Shown: positions 1 to 8,143, counted from the first letter of the stretch. The stretch: 41,243 bases of DNA from an uncultured Clostridia bacterium (GCA_934754375.1 CAKVHT010000003.1:1-41243), one strand, 5' to 3'. Numbers and translations: made by a program. The notes: generated by a model not told the origin, from the letters alone.

Positions 1-392
1 TTTTTGCCTATTGATGACAAGTGGTATCCGTTCATGTCAATGTTCTTGTTGAGATAGATTGTGTATCCTTTGAAATAATCATAGTCTGCCGCTGAATCAC
101 TGTTTGCGATCTCGACAAACTTCAAAAACGACTCAGCCGAATTGATTGTGTATGCCATATTGCCACGATTGGCAAAAGATGTGCCACTTAACCAATTTGT
201 GACATCTGGGTCTCCCCCTTCATATACATCTACCGACCAAGCAACTGGATTAATCTCTGGCTCACCTTTGCCTGGTTTGTGTTTGACTGCCCAGCCAATA
301 CCAAAACCTGCAAGCACCAAAACACTGGCCATTATGAATGTGACCACTGATGTGATTATTCCTTTTGTGCTTCTCTTTGTTATTCTTTTCAT
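1..392 (-). CDS. Surface/secreted protein, N-terminal part only (cut by window edge)
   Basis: The reading frame starts at the ATG at 392-390 and runs off the left edge, giving about 130 residues. A GAGGAG Shine-Dalgarno sits 5 nt upstream. The N-terminus is basic (MKRITKRSTKG) followed by a hydrophobic stretch at about residues 12-35, a signal peptide or membrane anchor. After it come an acidic, Trp-containing linker and a segment reading AESFLKFVEIAN, then YTIYLNKNIDMNGYHLSSIG. That last pattern is typical of GLUG/right-handed beta-helix repeats of large Gram-positive surface proteins. I infer an exported, cell-surface adhesin-like protein; its anchor and full length lie outside the window. 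A plausible promoter lies at 439-466. Confidence 0.7.
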   Translation of the reverse strand, partial: MKRITKRSTKGIITSVVTFIMASVLVLAGFGIGWAVKHKPGKGEPEINPVAWSVDVYEGGDPDVTNWLSGTSFANRGNMAYTINSAESFLKFVEIANSDSAADYDYFKGYTIYLNKNIDMNGYHLSSIGK

Positions 393-438
393 ACAAACTC
401 CTCAGTAATTCATTGTTTTTCAGCAACGAGTTAGCAAC

Positions 439-466
439 ATTATATGAGAAAATCAAAAACAATCAA
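439..466 (-). promoter_or_regulatory. Promoter of the surface-protein gene
   Basis: On the minus strand TTGATT (466-461), a 16-bp spacer and a perfect TATAAT (444-439). The start codon is about 46 nt downstream, so this transcript has an ordinary leader with a Shine-Dalgarno. Confidence 0.55.
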
Positions 467-572
467 CAAAATTTTCTATTAATATAATACACAAATCCGA
501 CAAAAAAACAAAACAAATTTAAAACTTTTTTATAATAATATTAATAATATTATATAAAATCCTTAAAACAGC

Positions 573-606
573 AACAAAAAATGGCAACCAAAAATGGTCG
601 CCATTT
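573..606 (-). terminator. Intrinsic terminator after the 654-1058 gene
   Basis: Arms 579-589 and 596-606 form an 11-bp stem with one mismatch and a 6-nt loop. The minus strand continues into a T-rich run (580-574). It lies about 50 nt past the stop codon. Confidence 0.65.
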
Positions 607-653
607 AAACTAATGTTTTGTTTGAAGATAATTTAAATTAGGGTCAAATGAAA

Positions 654-1058
654 CTAATCTCTTCTTCTGCTTGCTGGAATTGTAAGCACTAACAACAATG
701 ATGCAACACCAACACCAATCATTGTGTATGTACCAATATTATTTGTCATCTTAACACCAAGGCTTGAAATAGTGTACATATTATTAACAACTGCCAACAC
801 TGTGCCTGAATCTGAAGTGTCAACATCTTTTGTGGTGCTGACATAAATTTTGCCATCTTTAACTTTGTAGTAACCTGAAGTTTCAGCACCAGCCAATAAA
901 CTTGTGTAACTACCATCAATTTTGAAAGCTACTTCCACTTTGTTGCCATCTTTTTCATATTTATACTTACCCATTGGCAAAACAAACATTGGATAGCCAT
1001 AGCAGAAAACAACCAAAGCAATAACCAAAGTTAAAAATATTTTTCTGAAGATATTCAT
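654..1058 (-). CDS. Small membrane protein of unknown function
   Basis: A 134-aa product if the start is the ATG at 1058, which is preceded by an AGAGGTGGG Shine-Dalgarno; an upstream ATG in frame at 1109 has none. A hydrophobic segment lies at residues 5-27. A polar, extracytoplasmic-looking middle contains a YYKVKDGKIYV stretch like small beta-sheet lipocalin- or DUF-type surface domains. A second hydrophobic segment near the C-terminus (about 110-128) ends in a positively charged SRRRD tail. This predicts two membrane passes with the middle outside the cell. I do not recognise the family. Monocistronic, followed by a terminator at 573-606. Confidence 0.65.
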   Translation of the reverse strand: MNIFRKIFLTLVIALVVFCYGYPMFVLPMGKYKYEKDGNKVEVAFKIDGSYTSLLAGAETSGYYKVKDGKIYVSTTKDVDTSDSGTVLAVVNNMYTISSLGVKMTNNIGTYTMIGVGVASLLLVLTIPASRRRD

Positions 1059-1223
1059 ATCCCACCTCTCTAATTTTATTATAAATAAAACTATGCTGAT
1101 TGTCAACAAAGATTGACAAAAAATTGAATGTTTAGCAATATCAATTTTTTAAGAGTGCTAATCTATTTTTTTATCAAACAAAACACAAAATTTGTCAAAA
1201 TCAATCATCAGCCAAATTTTTGC

Positions 1224-1251
1224 TTGACAAAATCAACGCAAAAACTACACT
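1224..1251 (+). promoter_or_regulatory. Probable promoter of the M3 peptidase gene
   Basis: TTGACA at 1224-1229, a 16-bp spacer and TACACT (4 of 6 consensus) at 1246-1251. The gene has a leader with a GGGG-type Shine-Dalgarno (1279-1282) before ATG 1293. Confidence 0.45.
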
Positions 1252-1292
1252 TTATTTTAATATAAAATAACATAACATGGGGTGAAATTGAT

Positions 1293-3059
1293 ATGAAGAA
1301 GCGCAGTGAAATTGATGAAAAATATAAATGGGATATTGGCTGTTTTAAAACACAAGCAGAAATTGACAAAGCTTTTGCCACTTTTGAAAAATTGATAGAA
1401 GATTCAAAAAAATACTATGGCAAGTTCAATGACAAAGATATGTTTTTTGATTATCTAACTTCACACGAAAAAGAAGAAATCTTACTTTCTAAATTTTTGC
1501 ACTATCTTGGCAACACTTACAATGTTGATAGCAGTGATGTTAAAGTTATCAAACTTATCCAAAAATTTGAAATTTTGGCACAAAAAAGCGCCCAAGCAAC
1601 ATCTTATGTAACACCACAACTTTCAAAATTAAGCAACAAGTATTTGAATGAGCTTTTGCAAGATAAACGCATAAAAGGTTATGAAAATTTTGTGCTTGAC
1701 ATCATTCGAAACAAGCCACATGCTTTAGACGAAAAATCAAATGCTTTAATTGCCAAATTATCAAACAGTTTCAACAACAGTTCGTCAGTGTTTGACATCA
1801 TTTCTGATAGCGAAATGACCTTTGCCTCAGCAAAAGACAAAAATGGAAAATTGCACAAACTTGACCAATCAACTTATTCCCCAATGTTGTCAGGCAAAGA
1901 TCGGGTTTTAAGAAAAAATGCCTTCAAAAACTTTTTATCAGGATACGGACAATTCAACAAAACTTTTGCTGAATTGTTTGTAAGCAACATGAAAGCGGAA
2001 AATGATGATTTAAAACTGCATAATTTCAGCAACTTGTTGCAAGAACAATTGTTTGATGAGCAAGTGCCCGAAATCGTGTTTAAGAATAATATTGAATATG
2101 TAAATAAGCATCTTGATTTAAATCAAAAATATATTAAAACACTTGGCAAAAATCTTAAACTGAAGGATGTCGCCTATTATGATCTTTTTATGGACGAAAA
2201 AATTGATGGCAAAATAACAATTGAAAATGCTCAAAAAATTATCCTTGAAGCACTCAAGCCACTTGGAAACGAGTATCTTTCAAAAGTTCGCCAAAAACTG
2301 GCAGACAAATCTATTGACTATATGCCAAACCAAAATAAATCCACAGGTGGATATTGCTCAAATTGTTATGATGCAAAAACATTGATTTTAATGAATTGGC
2401 ATGATGATTTTAACAGTATGTCAACCTTGATTCATGAAATGGGACATTGCATTAATGCCGAATATTTCAACAGTTGTCAGTCGGTAAACGATGCTGAAAT
2501 TAGCATTTTTGCTGCAGAAATTGCAAGCACTGTGAATGAAATATTGCTTAATCAATATATGCAAAAAATCTCTGACAAAAAACATAAAAAGTATTATTTA
2601 AATCAATTGTTAAATTCAGTAAGAAGCACAATTTATAGGCAAACTTTGTTTAGTGAATTTGAATTGTTTGCGCATACATCAATTGAAAATGAAACACCAA
2701 TCACATATAAAGAATTAAACGAAAAATATTTTGAACTTAACAAAAAATATTATGGCAGAGCATGTAAACTTCCAGATGAGTTAAAATATGAGTGGTCACG
2801 AATACCTCACTTCTATCGCCCTTACTATGTATATTCTTATTCAACTGGTATGCTTACTGGCATAACAATTGCCTCAAAACTCATCAACGAACAAGGATTC
2901 GCTTCAAAATATATCGAATTTTTGAAAAATGGCACACACCGCCCTGCTGTTGATGTCCTTAAAGATATTGGCATTGATTTAACAACTGGCGAGCCTTTTG
3001 ACTATGCTTTTAAATTTATCAAATCTCAACTTGACGAATATATTTCACTTGGTTTGTAA
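1293..3059 (+). CDS. M3-family zinc oligoendopeptidase (PepF-like)
   Basis: A 588-aa protein, normal length for PepF/thimet-type oligopeptidases. The zinc-binding HEMGH motif is at residues 381-385. It is followed at the expected distance by a Glu-containing helix (FAAEIASTVNE) that supplies the third zinc ligand. The C-terminal HFYRPYYVYSYSTG segment matches the substrate-binding Tyr/His loop typical of the family. There is no signal peptide, so it should act in the cytoplasm on short peptides, for example imported ones. The start is supported by ATGGGGTGAAATTGATATG, in which GGGG acts as Shine-Dalgarno. Two small genes follow on the same strand and may be co-transcribed. Confidence 0.9.
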   Translation: MKKRSEIDEKYKWDIGCFKTQAEIDKAFATFEKLIEDSKKYYGKFNDKDMFFDYLTSHEKEEILLSKFLHYLGNTYNVDSSDVKVIKLIQKFEILAQKSAQATSYVTPQLSKLSNKYLNELLQDKRIKGYENFVLDIIRNKPHALDEKSNALIAKLSNSFNNSSSVFDIISDSEMTFASAKDKNGKLHKLDQSTYSPMLSGKDRVLRKNAFKNFLSGYGQFNKTFAELFVSNMKAENDDLKLHNFSNLLQEQLFDEQVPEIVFKNNIEYVNKHLDLNQKYIKTLGKNLKLKDVAYYDLFMDEKIDGKITIENAQKIILEALKPLGNEYLSKVRQKLADKSIDYMPNQNKSTGGYCSNCYDAKTLILMNWHDDFNSMSTLIHEMGHCINAEYFNSCQSVNDAEISIFAAEIASTVNEILLNQYMQKISDKKHKKYYLNQLLNSVRSTIYRQTLFSEFELFAHTSIENETPITYKELNEKYFELNKKYYGRACKLPDELKYEWSRIPHFYRPYYVYSYSTGMLTGITIASKLINEQGFASKYIEFLKNGTHRPAVDVLKDIGIDLTTGEPFDYAFKFIKSQLDEYISLGL

Positions 3060-3116
3060 AATATTTAGAAAAGAATTGCAAAAAATAAGTTGATTTGTTA
3101 TACTCAAGGAGAGAAT

Positions 3117-3488
3117 ATGCTTGATAAAAAGTCATTTTGTGTTTTAAAAGTGCTTAAAAAACTCACTGACGGCACCGCATACAAGGTTACAACCAGTGAT
3201 GAAATTATTTCATTGCTAACACAAAAAAATTTATATGATAACGACAGCATCAAACAGATAATGGACTTTTTGGAAAAGCAAGAATATTTAACAATAAAAT
3301 TCAGCGAAGAAAACACATACTGCTATTCACTTTTGCCAAAAGCACATATTGTTTTAGAGCAAGATACAGGCAAAACAAAAACAAAAAAAGTTAGCTCCAA
3401 CATCTGGCAATATGTGATTGTTGCAATATCTGCCTTTGTTGGCACAATGCTCGCTTTGCTAATTTTCTTTGGAACAACACTAGGATAG
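3117..3488 (+). CDS. Small tail-anchored protein, paralogue of the next gene
   Basis: A 123-aa product. I chose ATG 3117 because AAGGAG lies 6 nt upstream; an in-frame ATG at 3090 has no Shine-Dalgarno. Residues 1-80 are a soluble helical segment (KSFCVLKVLKKLTDGTAYKV, then DEIISLLTQKN and IKQIMDFLEKQEYLTIKF) with a winged-helix look. A Lys-rich linker follows, then one membrane helix at about residues 97-120 at the C-terminus. The downstream neighbour has the same layout, so the two look like an old tandem duplication. The function is unknown; a membrane-anchored regulator is only an inference from the fold impression. Confidence 0.65.
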   Translation: MLDKKSFCVLKVLKKLTDGTAYKVTTSDEIISLLTQKNLYDNDSIKQIMDFLEKQEYLTIKFSEENTYCYSLLPKAHIVLEQDTGKTKTKKVSSNIWQYVIVAISAFVGTMLALLIFFGTTLG

Positions 3489-3494
3489 AAATAA

Positions 3495-3860
3495 ATGCTT
3501 ACATTAAAAGAAAAATATGTTATGGAATATGTTTATCAAAAATGTCAAGGCAAAAAGTCTTGTCTTATTTCGCCACGGGAAATCATCTCTTTTGTAGCAG
3601 ATAAATATGTAATCTATCCTGACGAACTTGAAAAGATTATGACCAATTTAAGTTATGACAACTACATTGAACTGTTTAAAAGCGATAAAAAGGGTAGCCC
3701 TGTTTATTGCGTTTCACTTAAAATTAAAGGCGAAGGCTTTCATCGTGAACTTACAAACAATAAACGCAACCTGTGGTATCAAATTGCAACCAAGGTTGGT
3801 TTGGCTCTTTTGGTTGGTATAATCGGTTTGGTATTTGCATTAATTAAAATCAGATTTTAA
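3495..3860 (+). CDS. Small tail-anchored protein, paralogue of the previous gene
   Basis: A 121-aa product starting 7 nt after the stop of the preceding gene, so translation is probably coupled; TAGGATAG supplies a weak Shine-Dalgarno. It again shows an N-terminal helical/winged-helix-like part (LTLKEKYVMEYVYQKC, ISPREIISFVADKYVIYPDELEKIMTNLSYDNYIELF), a basic linker (NNKRNLWYQ) and a single C-terminal membrane helix (residues 96-118). Both proteins alternate segments that align by eye, with low identity. The domain would face the cytoplasm. Function unknown. Confidence 0.65.
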   Translation: MLTLKEKYVMEYVYQKCQGKKSCLISPREIISFVADKYVIYPDELEKIMTNLSYDNYIELFKSDKKGSPVYCVSLKIKGEGFHRELTNNKRNLWYQIATKVGLALLVGIIGLVFALIKIRF

Positions 3861-3942
3861 AATTATCCGTCAATATTATTTTAATTGATATTTTTTTGAA
3901 CTTAAGTTGAAATTGCAACTTGAGTTCTTTTTTAAATACACT

Positions 3943-3970
3943 TGTTAATTTAACAATTTTGGTGTATCAT
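3943..3970 (+). promoter_or_regulatory. uvrB promoter, leaderless type
   Basis: TTGTTA (3943-3948), 16-bp spacer, TATCAT (3965-3970), then exactly 6 nt before ATG 3977. No Shine-Dalgarno. Transcription starting about 7 nt after the -10 would begin at the start codon itself. I saw no obvious SOS (LexA) box here. Confidence 0.55.
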
Positions 3971-3976
3971 AATGAT

Positions 3977-5929
3977 ATGGAATATAGAAATTTTGAACTT
4001 AAATCAAAATACAAGCCAACTGGCGACCAACCACAAGCAATCCAATCGCTTGTTGAAGGCATTAAAGACGGCTTGACAAGCCAAGTGCTTAAAGGCGTGA
4101 CCGGAAGCGGAAAAACTTTTACAATGGCTAACATTATTGCACAAGTCAACCGCCCCACCTTGGTTTTAGCACACAACAAGACTTTGGCCGCACAATTATA
4201 CAATGAATTTAGAGAATTTTTTCCAAACAATCGTGTGGAATTTTTTGTTTCATATTACGACTATTATCAACCTGAAGCCTACATTGTTTCAAGTGACACT
4301 TATATTGAAAAAGATATGAGTGTAAATGATGAGATTGATAAATTGCGCCACAGTGCCACAAGCAGTTTGTTTGAACGCAGTGACACCATTGTTGTTGCGT
4401 CTGTGTCTTGCATTTATGGTTTAGGTGCACCAAAAGAATATTATGATTTGCATATCTCATTGCGTATTGGCGACAAACTTTCACGTGAAGACTTGATAAA
4501 AAGATTGATAAACATTCAATATGAAAGGAACGATATTGATTTTCACCGTAGCACTTTCCGTGCACGTGGAGATATTGTGGATATCTTCCCAGCCGACAGC
4601 AGTGAACGTGCAATAAGAGTTGAATTTTTTGATGATGAAATTGAATCTATCAGCGAATTTGAAGTGGTATCAGGTCATGTGGTTGCAAAGTTGAAGCATG
4701 CGTTCATTTTCCCAGCAAGCCACTATGCTGTTGGTAGCGAAAAACTGCAAAAAGCTTTAGAGCAAATAAAAAAAGATGCCCTTGAGCGAGAAAAATATTT
4801 TGCTGACCAAGGCAAATACATTGAAGCTCAACGAATAAGAGAAAGAACAAACTATGATATTGAAATGATGCAGGAAATGGGTTATTGTTCAGGCATTGAA
4901 AATTATTCAAGATATTTTGATGGTCGTGAGCCAGGTGAACCACCTTACACTTTGCTGGACTATTTCCCAAAAGACTTTTTGTTGTTTGTGGACGAAAGTC
5001 ACATAACCTTGCCACAAGTGCGTGGTATGTACAATGGCGACCGTGCCCGCAAAACAAGTTTGGTTGAATACGGTTTCCGTTTGCCAAGTGCTTATGACAA
5101 CCGCCCACTTAATTTTGAAGAGTTTACACACAGAATAGGACAGGCAATTTATGTTTCTGCCACACCTAATCCTTATGAACTTGGGCTATCAGGCAATACA
5201 GTTGAACAAATTATCCGTCCAACCTATTTGCTTGACCCAGAAGTTGAAGTACGCCCAAGCAATGGTCAGGTTGACAACTTGTATGACGAAATTAACAAAA
5301 CCGTTGCAAAAAAAGGCAAGGTGCTTGTTACAACTTTAACAAAAAAGATGGCAGAAGATTTGTGCACTTACTTTGGCGAAAATGGTGTTAGAGTTAAATA
5401 TTTACATAGTGATATTGACACATTGGAAAGAATTAAAATTTTAAACGAATTGCGTGCGGACGAATTTGACGTGCTTGTTGGCATCAACCTGCTTCGTGAA
5501 GGGTTGGACTTGCCAGAAGTTACTTTGGTTGCAATTTTAGATGCGGATAAAGAAGGCTTTTTGAGAAGTGCAACTTCACTTATCCAAATCATTGGACGTG
5601 CTGCCCGCAACAGTGAAAGCAAAGTTATTATGTATGCGGACCATATTACTGACAGTATGAAACAGGCAATTGACGAAACAAATTACAGGCGTGAAAAACA
5701 ACAAGCCTACAACATTGAGCACAATGTTAAACCTATGACAATCAAAAAAGAGATTGTGGACACTTTAAAAAACAATGTTGAAGATGATAAAAAACTTACA
5801 AAATCTGAAATAATGAAACAAATTGAACAATTAAAAGGCATGATGAACACTGCTGCCAGTCAATTGGATTTTGAAACAGCAATCAAACTCAGAGAAGAAA
5901 TTGCAAAACTTAAACGCAAAATAAAGTAA
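3977..5929 (+). CDS. uvrB: Excinuclease ABC subunit B
   Basis: A 650-aa product from ATG 3977, where the family's N-terminus (RNFELKSKYKPTGDQPQAI) begins; the frame is open upstream but that part is not conserved. UvrB is the damage-verifying helicase-like subunit of nucleotide excision repair; it is loaded by UvrA and recruits UvrC. The Walker A motif GVTGSGKT is at residues 40-47. The Tyr-rich beta-hairpin (YYDYYQPEAYI), the helicase motif II variant DESH, and motif VI with QIIGRAARN are all present. The C-terminal UVR domain (QLDFETAIKLREEIAKLK) that contacts UvrC is intact. No uvrA or uvrC lies adjacent. A strong terminator follows. Confidence 0.97.
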   Translation: MEYRNFELKSKYKPTGDQPQAIQSLVEGIKDGLTSQVLKGVTGSGKTFTMANIIAQVNRPTLVLAHNKTLAAQLYNEFREFFPNNRVEFFVSYYDYYQPEAYIVSSDTYIEKDMSVNDEIDKLRHSATSSLFERSDTIVVASVSCIYGLGAPKEYYDLHISLRIGDKLSREDLIKRLINIQYERNDIDFHRSTFRARGDIVDIFPADSSERAIRVEFFDDEIESISEFEVVSGHVVAKLKHAFIFPASHYAVGSEKLQKALEQIKKDALEREKYFADQGKYIEAQRIRERTNYDIEMMQEMGYCSGIENYSRYFDGREPGEPPYTLLDYFPKDFLLFVDESHITLPQVRGMYNGDRARKTSLVEYGFRLPSAYDNRPLNFEEFTHRIGQAIYVSATPNPYELGLSGNTVEQIIRPTYLLDPEVEVRPSNGQVDNLYDEINKTVAKKGKVLVTTLTKKMAEDLCTYFGENGVRVKYLHSDIDTLERIKILNELRADEFDVLVGINLLREGLDLPEVTLVAILDADKEGFLRSATSLIQIIGRAARNSESKVIMYADHITDSMKQAIDETNYRREKQQAYNIEHNVKPMTIKKEIVDTLKNNVEDDKKLTKSEIMKQIEQLKGMMNTAASQLDFETAIKLREEIAKLKRKIK

Positions 5930-5940
5930 TCACACAAAAA

Positions 5941-5971
5941 AAGACGGAATGCATTTTGTTCCGTCTTTTTA
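5941..5971. terminator. Bidirectional intrinsic terminator between uvrB and the convergent gene
   Basis: A perfect 9-bp stem (5941-5949 with 5959-5967), 9-nt loop, T-run on the plus side and A-run before the stem, so it can serve uvrB and possibly also the minus-strand gene at 6034-6663. Confidence 0.85.
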
Positions 5972-6033
5972 TTTTGCTTTATCAAACCTTAACTTTTAAC
6001 ATCAAACAAAATCATTGTTCGTCAAAAAATACA

Positions 6034-6663
6034 CTAACCTTTATGTGTAAAAAAGTTTATTAATTTTGCAAAATTTAAAGTGATTGATGTTGCATGGGTT
6101 ATAGCCACACGTTTGAAAACTGCTTTGCCACCAATTGTAAATCCAGCAATGATTGCTGCAATCAAACTTGAAACAAATATCGCCTTGAATGTGCCTGCTG
6201 TCAAAGCAATGTTTGCAAGCAAAGCAGCGCCTGCAGAACCTGACAAAATACCACACACATCACCAATTACATCATTGCAAACTGAACTTACTTTGTCGGC
6301 ATTTTTAACCAAAGACAATGCTTGTTTGCTACCCTTAACTTTTCTTGCTGCCATGGCATGAAAATCTTCCGCATTGCAACTTGCAACCGCCAAACCAAGC
6401 ATATCAAAAACTATACTTAATGCAATAAACACAACAATAACTATCACTGCAATAATTGTCCCCGCACTGCTCAATGCCCATTCACTCAACATGCTAAAAA
6501 TCAGCGAGATGATAACAGCCATAATAAAAACAGTAACTGGCCATATCCATATTTTGTTTCGTGAAGATTTGTGTGAGTCTTTTGTTTTTTGTTTTGTTTG
6601 TTTATTGTCAGTTGTCTCCGTGTTTGGTTCTGACACTGACGGGTTAGGTTTTTCTGATTTCAT
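6034..6663 (-). CDS. Integral membrane protein related to the DUF21/CorB-type membrane domain
   Basis: A 209-aa product with an AAAGGAA Shine-Dalgarno. The first 37 residues are very polar and Lys/Ser/Thr-rich. Hydrophobic segments follow at about 39-58, 66-92, 135-155 and 160-180. Between them lies a conserved-looking cytosolic stretch (EDFHAMAARKVKGSKQALSLVKNADKVSSVCNDV is the core region, residues about 99-131), with a FDMLGLAVA motif just before it. This combination resembles small clostridial proteins annotated as Mg/Co-transporter CorB-like (CNNM/DUF21 membrane domain without CBS domains). Transport or regulation of divalent cations is therefore a guess. The promoter I see lies about 300 nt upstream (6975-7003), giving an unusually long AT-rich leader. 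Confidence 0.65.
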   Translation of the reverse strand: MKSEKPNPSVSEPNTETTDNKQTKQKTKDSHKSSRNKIWIWPVTVFIMAVIISLIFSMLSEWALSSAGTIIAVIVIVVFIALSIVFDMLGLAVASCNAEDFHAMAARKVKGSKQALSLVKNADKVSSVCNDVIGDVCGILSGSAGAALLANIALTAGTFKAIFVSSLIAAIIAGFTIGGKAVFKRVAITHATSITLNFAKLINFFTHKG

Positions 6664-6967
6664 TTTAATTTTCCTTTTAAATTAATATATTAAAAATTAT
6701 TTTTAAAATTAATAAAAATTATTTTATTCACAATTAATTTCATATTTATTAAATTAATAAAAATTTTAAAAATATTTATTTAAATCGCTTATTTTTTAGC
6801 ATTTTTGCGTATTTTTATGATTTATTATTTTATTTTTAATATTTTTTATTATTGAAATTATCAGCAAGCCAAATTTATGAGCAACAGCAAAATAAATCTG
6901 CTTATTTATTTTTTTAAAAATAATTTTAACATAATTATGTTTTTTTATATTTAGCACCTTGCTAAAT
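6664..6967 (-). other. Long AT-rich 5' leader/intergenic stretch
   Basis: About 300 nt of almost pure A/T with many short A- and T-runs, between a good promoter (6975-7003) and the start of the membrane-protein gene. I find no convincing open frame on either strand, no recognisable riboswitch and no stable G/C-containing hairpin. It may be an untranslated leader or simply spacer DNA. Confidence 0.4.
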
Positions 6968-6974
6968 TGCTTTT

Positions 6975-7003
6975 AGTTTAACACATAATTAAGAAATTGT
7001 CAA
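6975..7003 (-). promoter_or_regulatory. Promoter upstream of the DUF21-like gene
   Basis: Minus strand: TTGACA (7003-6998), 17-bp spacer, TAAACT (6980-6975) preceded by TGT, an extended -10. It drives towards the gene at 6663. Confidence 0.55.
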
Positions 7004-7175
7004 ATTTAAGCATTTACCAACAACAGCAATCAGCAATGGAAGAGGTACGTTTTGATATATGCTAAATGATTTTAATTTTACTTTTTACATGAAAAGTAAT
7101 CTACAAACTTTATGCCTGAACGTATTCATATTTGCAAACCAATTAGTATTTTATCTTGTTTTTTTTCTTAATTTA

Positions 7176-7207
7176 TTAAAAAAAGCACAGGTGTTACGCC
7201 TGTGCTT
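7176..7207 (-). terminator. Intrinsic terminator of the large non-coding RNA
   Basis: A 9-bp G/C-rich stem (arms at 7199-7207 and 7183-7191 around a 7-nt loop), followed on the minus strand by a run of seven T. A second small hairpin (7211-7226) lies just before it. Confidence 0.85.
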
Positions 7208-7812
7208 AAAAGCCAAAATGTTTGGCATACTTTTAAAAATAGCGAAGGCAGTACTTTGAGTAAACCTTGCGGCATGAGGTTCGGTTGGATTTCCCAATTT
7301 TGCACTTTGCCGTTACCAACAAAGCAGTTTCCTTTTACGCAAAACTTGCACCGAATCGCCACTGAGACCACACTATAATCCCCAAAGCATTTCTTTCGAA
7401 CAGCCTAGAAGTTTTCCTTAACAACATCAACAGGACTTATCTTTATTTTGCGCTCAAAATTTCAAAAGCAACCTACATTAACACGTGTACTTTGCGCTTA
7501 ACATAAGTTGTCGCTCTATCCCGATTTGAGCACTCAAAGCAGGCTACACTGCACACAACTTTCGCCGTATGCAGGTTCCCAATCCAAGCGATAGAAAGGA
7601 TATACATACCATCACATTCTACCCACTTGGGTCTCCGCGATAATTGGGTTTGAATACATATGCCGTTACATACCACCCAAGAACCTTAACTCCCAGCACC
7701 AGCCCCAATTTGGGCAATCAAAGCCAGCACCAGAAACTTCATCGTTGTGCCAACAATGCTTGTTTCAGCATTCTCGTCCAGCCTAGTTGACTAGGATACT
7801 GCGCCTTCGATA
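7178..7812 (-). ncRNA. Large structured non-coding RNA, ROOL/GOLLD-like candidate
   Basis: About 630 nt with no credible protein frame but all parts of an RNA gene: a consensus promoter at 7820-7848, an intrinsic terminator at 7176-7207, and a long-range helix joining the two ends. In that helix 7797-7809 pairs with 7243-7253 as 7 bp, a 2-nt bulge, then 4 bp. Base composition is clearly richer in G/C than the flanks. Internal helices include 7782-7795, 7755-7772, 7525-7538, 7621-7632 and a long GAAA-tetraloop (GNRA) hairpin at 7549-7574. A 10-nt direct repeat (CCAGCACCAG at 7693 and 7724) and an 8-nt one (7447 and 7491) also occur. It lacks the conserved cores of RNase P RNA and tmRNA and the group II intron domain V. 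Size, end-closing helix and terminator fit the ornate large bacterial RNAs ROOL and GOLLD, but I cannot confirm the family by eye. Confidence 0.75.
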
Positions 7813-7819
7813 TAACTAT

Positions 7820-7848
7820 ATATTACCACAAATCAAAAAAAATGTCAA
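7820..7848 (-). promoter_or_regulatory. Promoter of the large non-coding RNA
   Basis: Minus strand: perfect TTGACA (7848-7843), 17-bp spacer, TAATAT (7825-7820). Predicted start is near 7812, a few nt before the 5' strand of the RNA's closing helix. Confidence 0.8.
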
Positions 7849-7878
7849 CACCACTGGTTTTTGATGCTGACAACGTTG

Positions 7879-8085
7879 CTATATTACATCTTGCAATCCA
7901 AGCAAATAATCTGCACTCACACTAAAAAATTTGGCAAGTTTGACAATATAAAAAGCATCTGGACAACTTTTGTTCAGTTCCCATAGCGAAATGGTGTCTT
8001 GAGTTGTGTTTATCGCTTTTGCAAGTTCTTCTTGAGTTATACGTCTTTCCTTTCTTAAATCTCTTATAACTTTACCCATCTTCAT
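7879..8085 (-). CDS. Small Cro/C1-type helix-turn-helix regulator
   Basis: A 68-aa product, essentially one HTH_3 (XRE) domain. IRDLRKERRITQEELAKAINTTQDTISLWE contains the two helices of the DNA-binding motif (residues about 6-36), followed by YIVKLAKFFSVSADYLLGL, the usual C-terminal helices. Proteins of this type repress or activate phage-like or toxin-antitoxin promoters. The gene has no Shine-Dalgarno; a TAAAAT box ends 6 nt before the ATG, so the message looks leaderless. It ends about 30 bp upstream of the -35 box of the large RNA, on the same strand. Regulation of that RNA is a possible but untested role. Two tandem 10-bp repeats lie upstream (8144-8163). Confidence 0.85.
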   Translation of the reverse strand: MKMGKVIRDLRKERRITQEELAKAINTTQDTISLWELNKSCPDAFYIVKLAKFFSVSADYLLGLQDVI

Positions 8086-8091
8086 ACTTTC

Positions 8092-8119
8092 ATTTTAGGG
8101 CAATAAAAAAAGTGTTCAA
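8092..8119 (-). promoter_or_regulatory. Promoter of the HTH regulator, leaderless type
   Basis: Minus strand: TTGAAC (8119-8114), 16-bp spacer, TAAAAT (8097-8092), then 6 nt to the ATG at 8085. No Shine-Dalgarno. Confidence 0.55.
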
Positions 8120-8143
8120 TTGTTTACGAAAAAATATCGTATT

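Noticed and set aside
142..408. Plus-strand frame opposite the surface-protein gene
   Set aside because: It is antisense to a minus-strand gene that has a Shine-Dalgarno, a promoter and a recognisable signal segment.
3943..3976. LexA/SOS operator at uvrB
   Set aside because: No palindrome of the known Bacillus or Gram-negative SOS type is visible around the promoter.
7473..7676. Minus-strand open frames inside the large RNA (also 7168-7371)
   Set aside because: They lack Shine-Dalgarno sites, their peptides have no protein-like pattern, and they overlap extensive RNA helices.
7176..7812. Large RNA as RNase P RNA, tmRNA or a group II intron
   Set aside because: I could not find the RNase P GAGGAAAGTCC core, a tmRNA tRNA-like end, or a domain V hairpin with intron boundaries.
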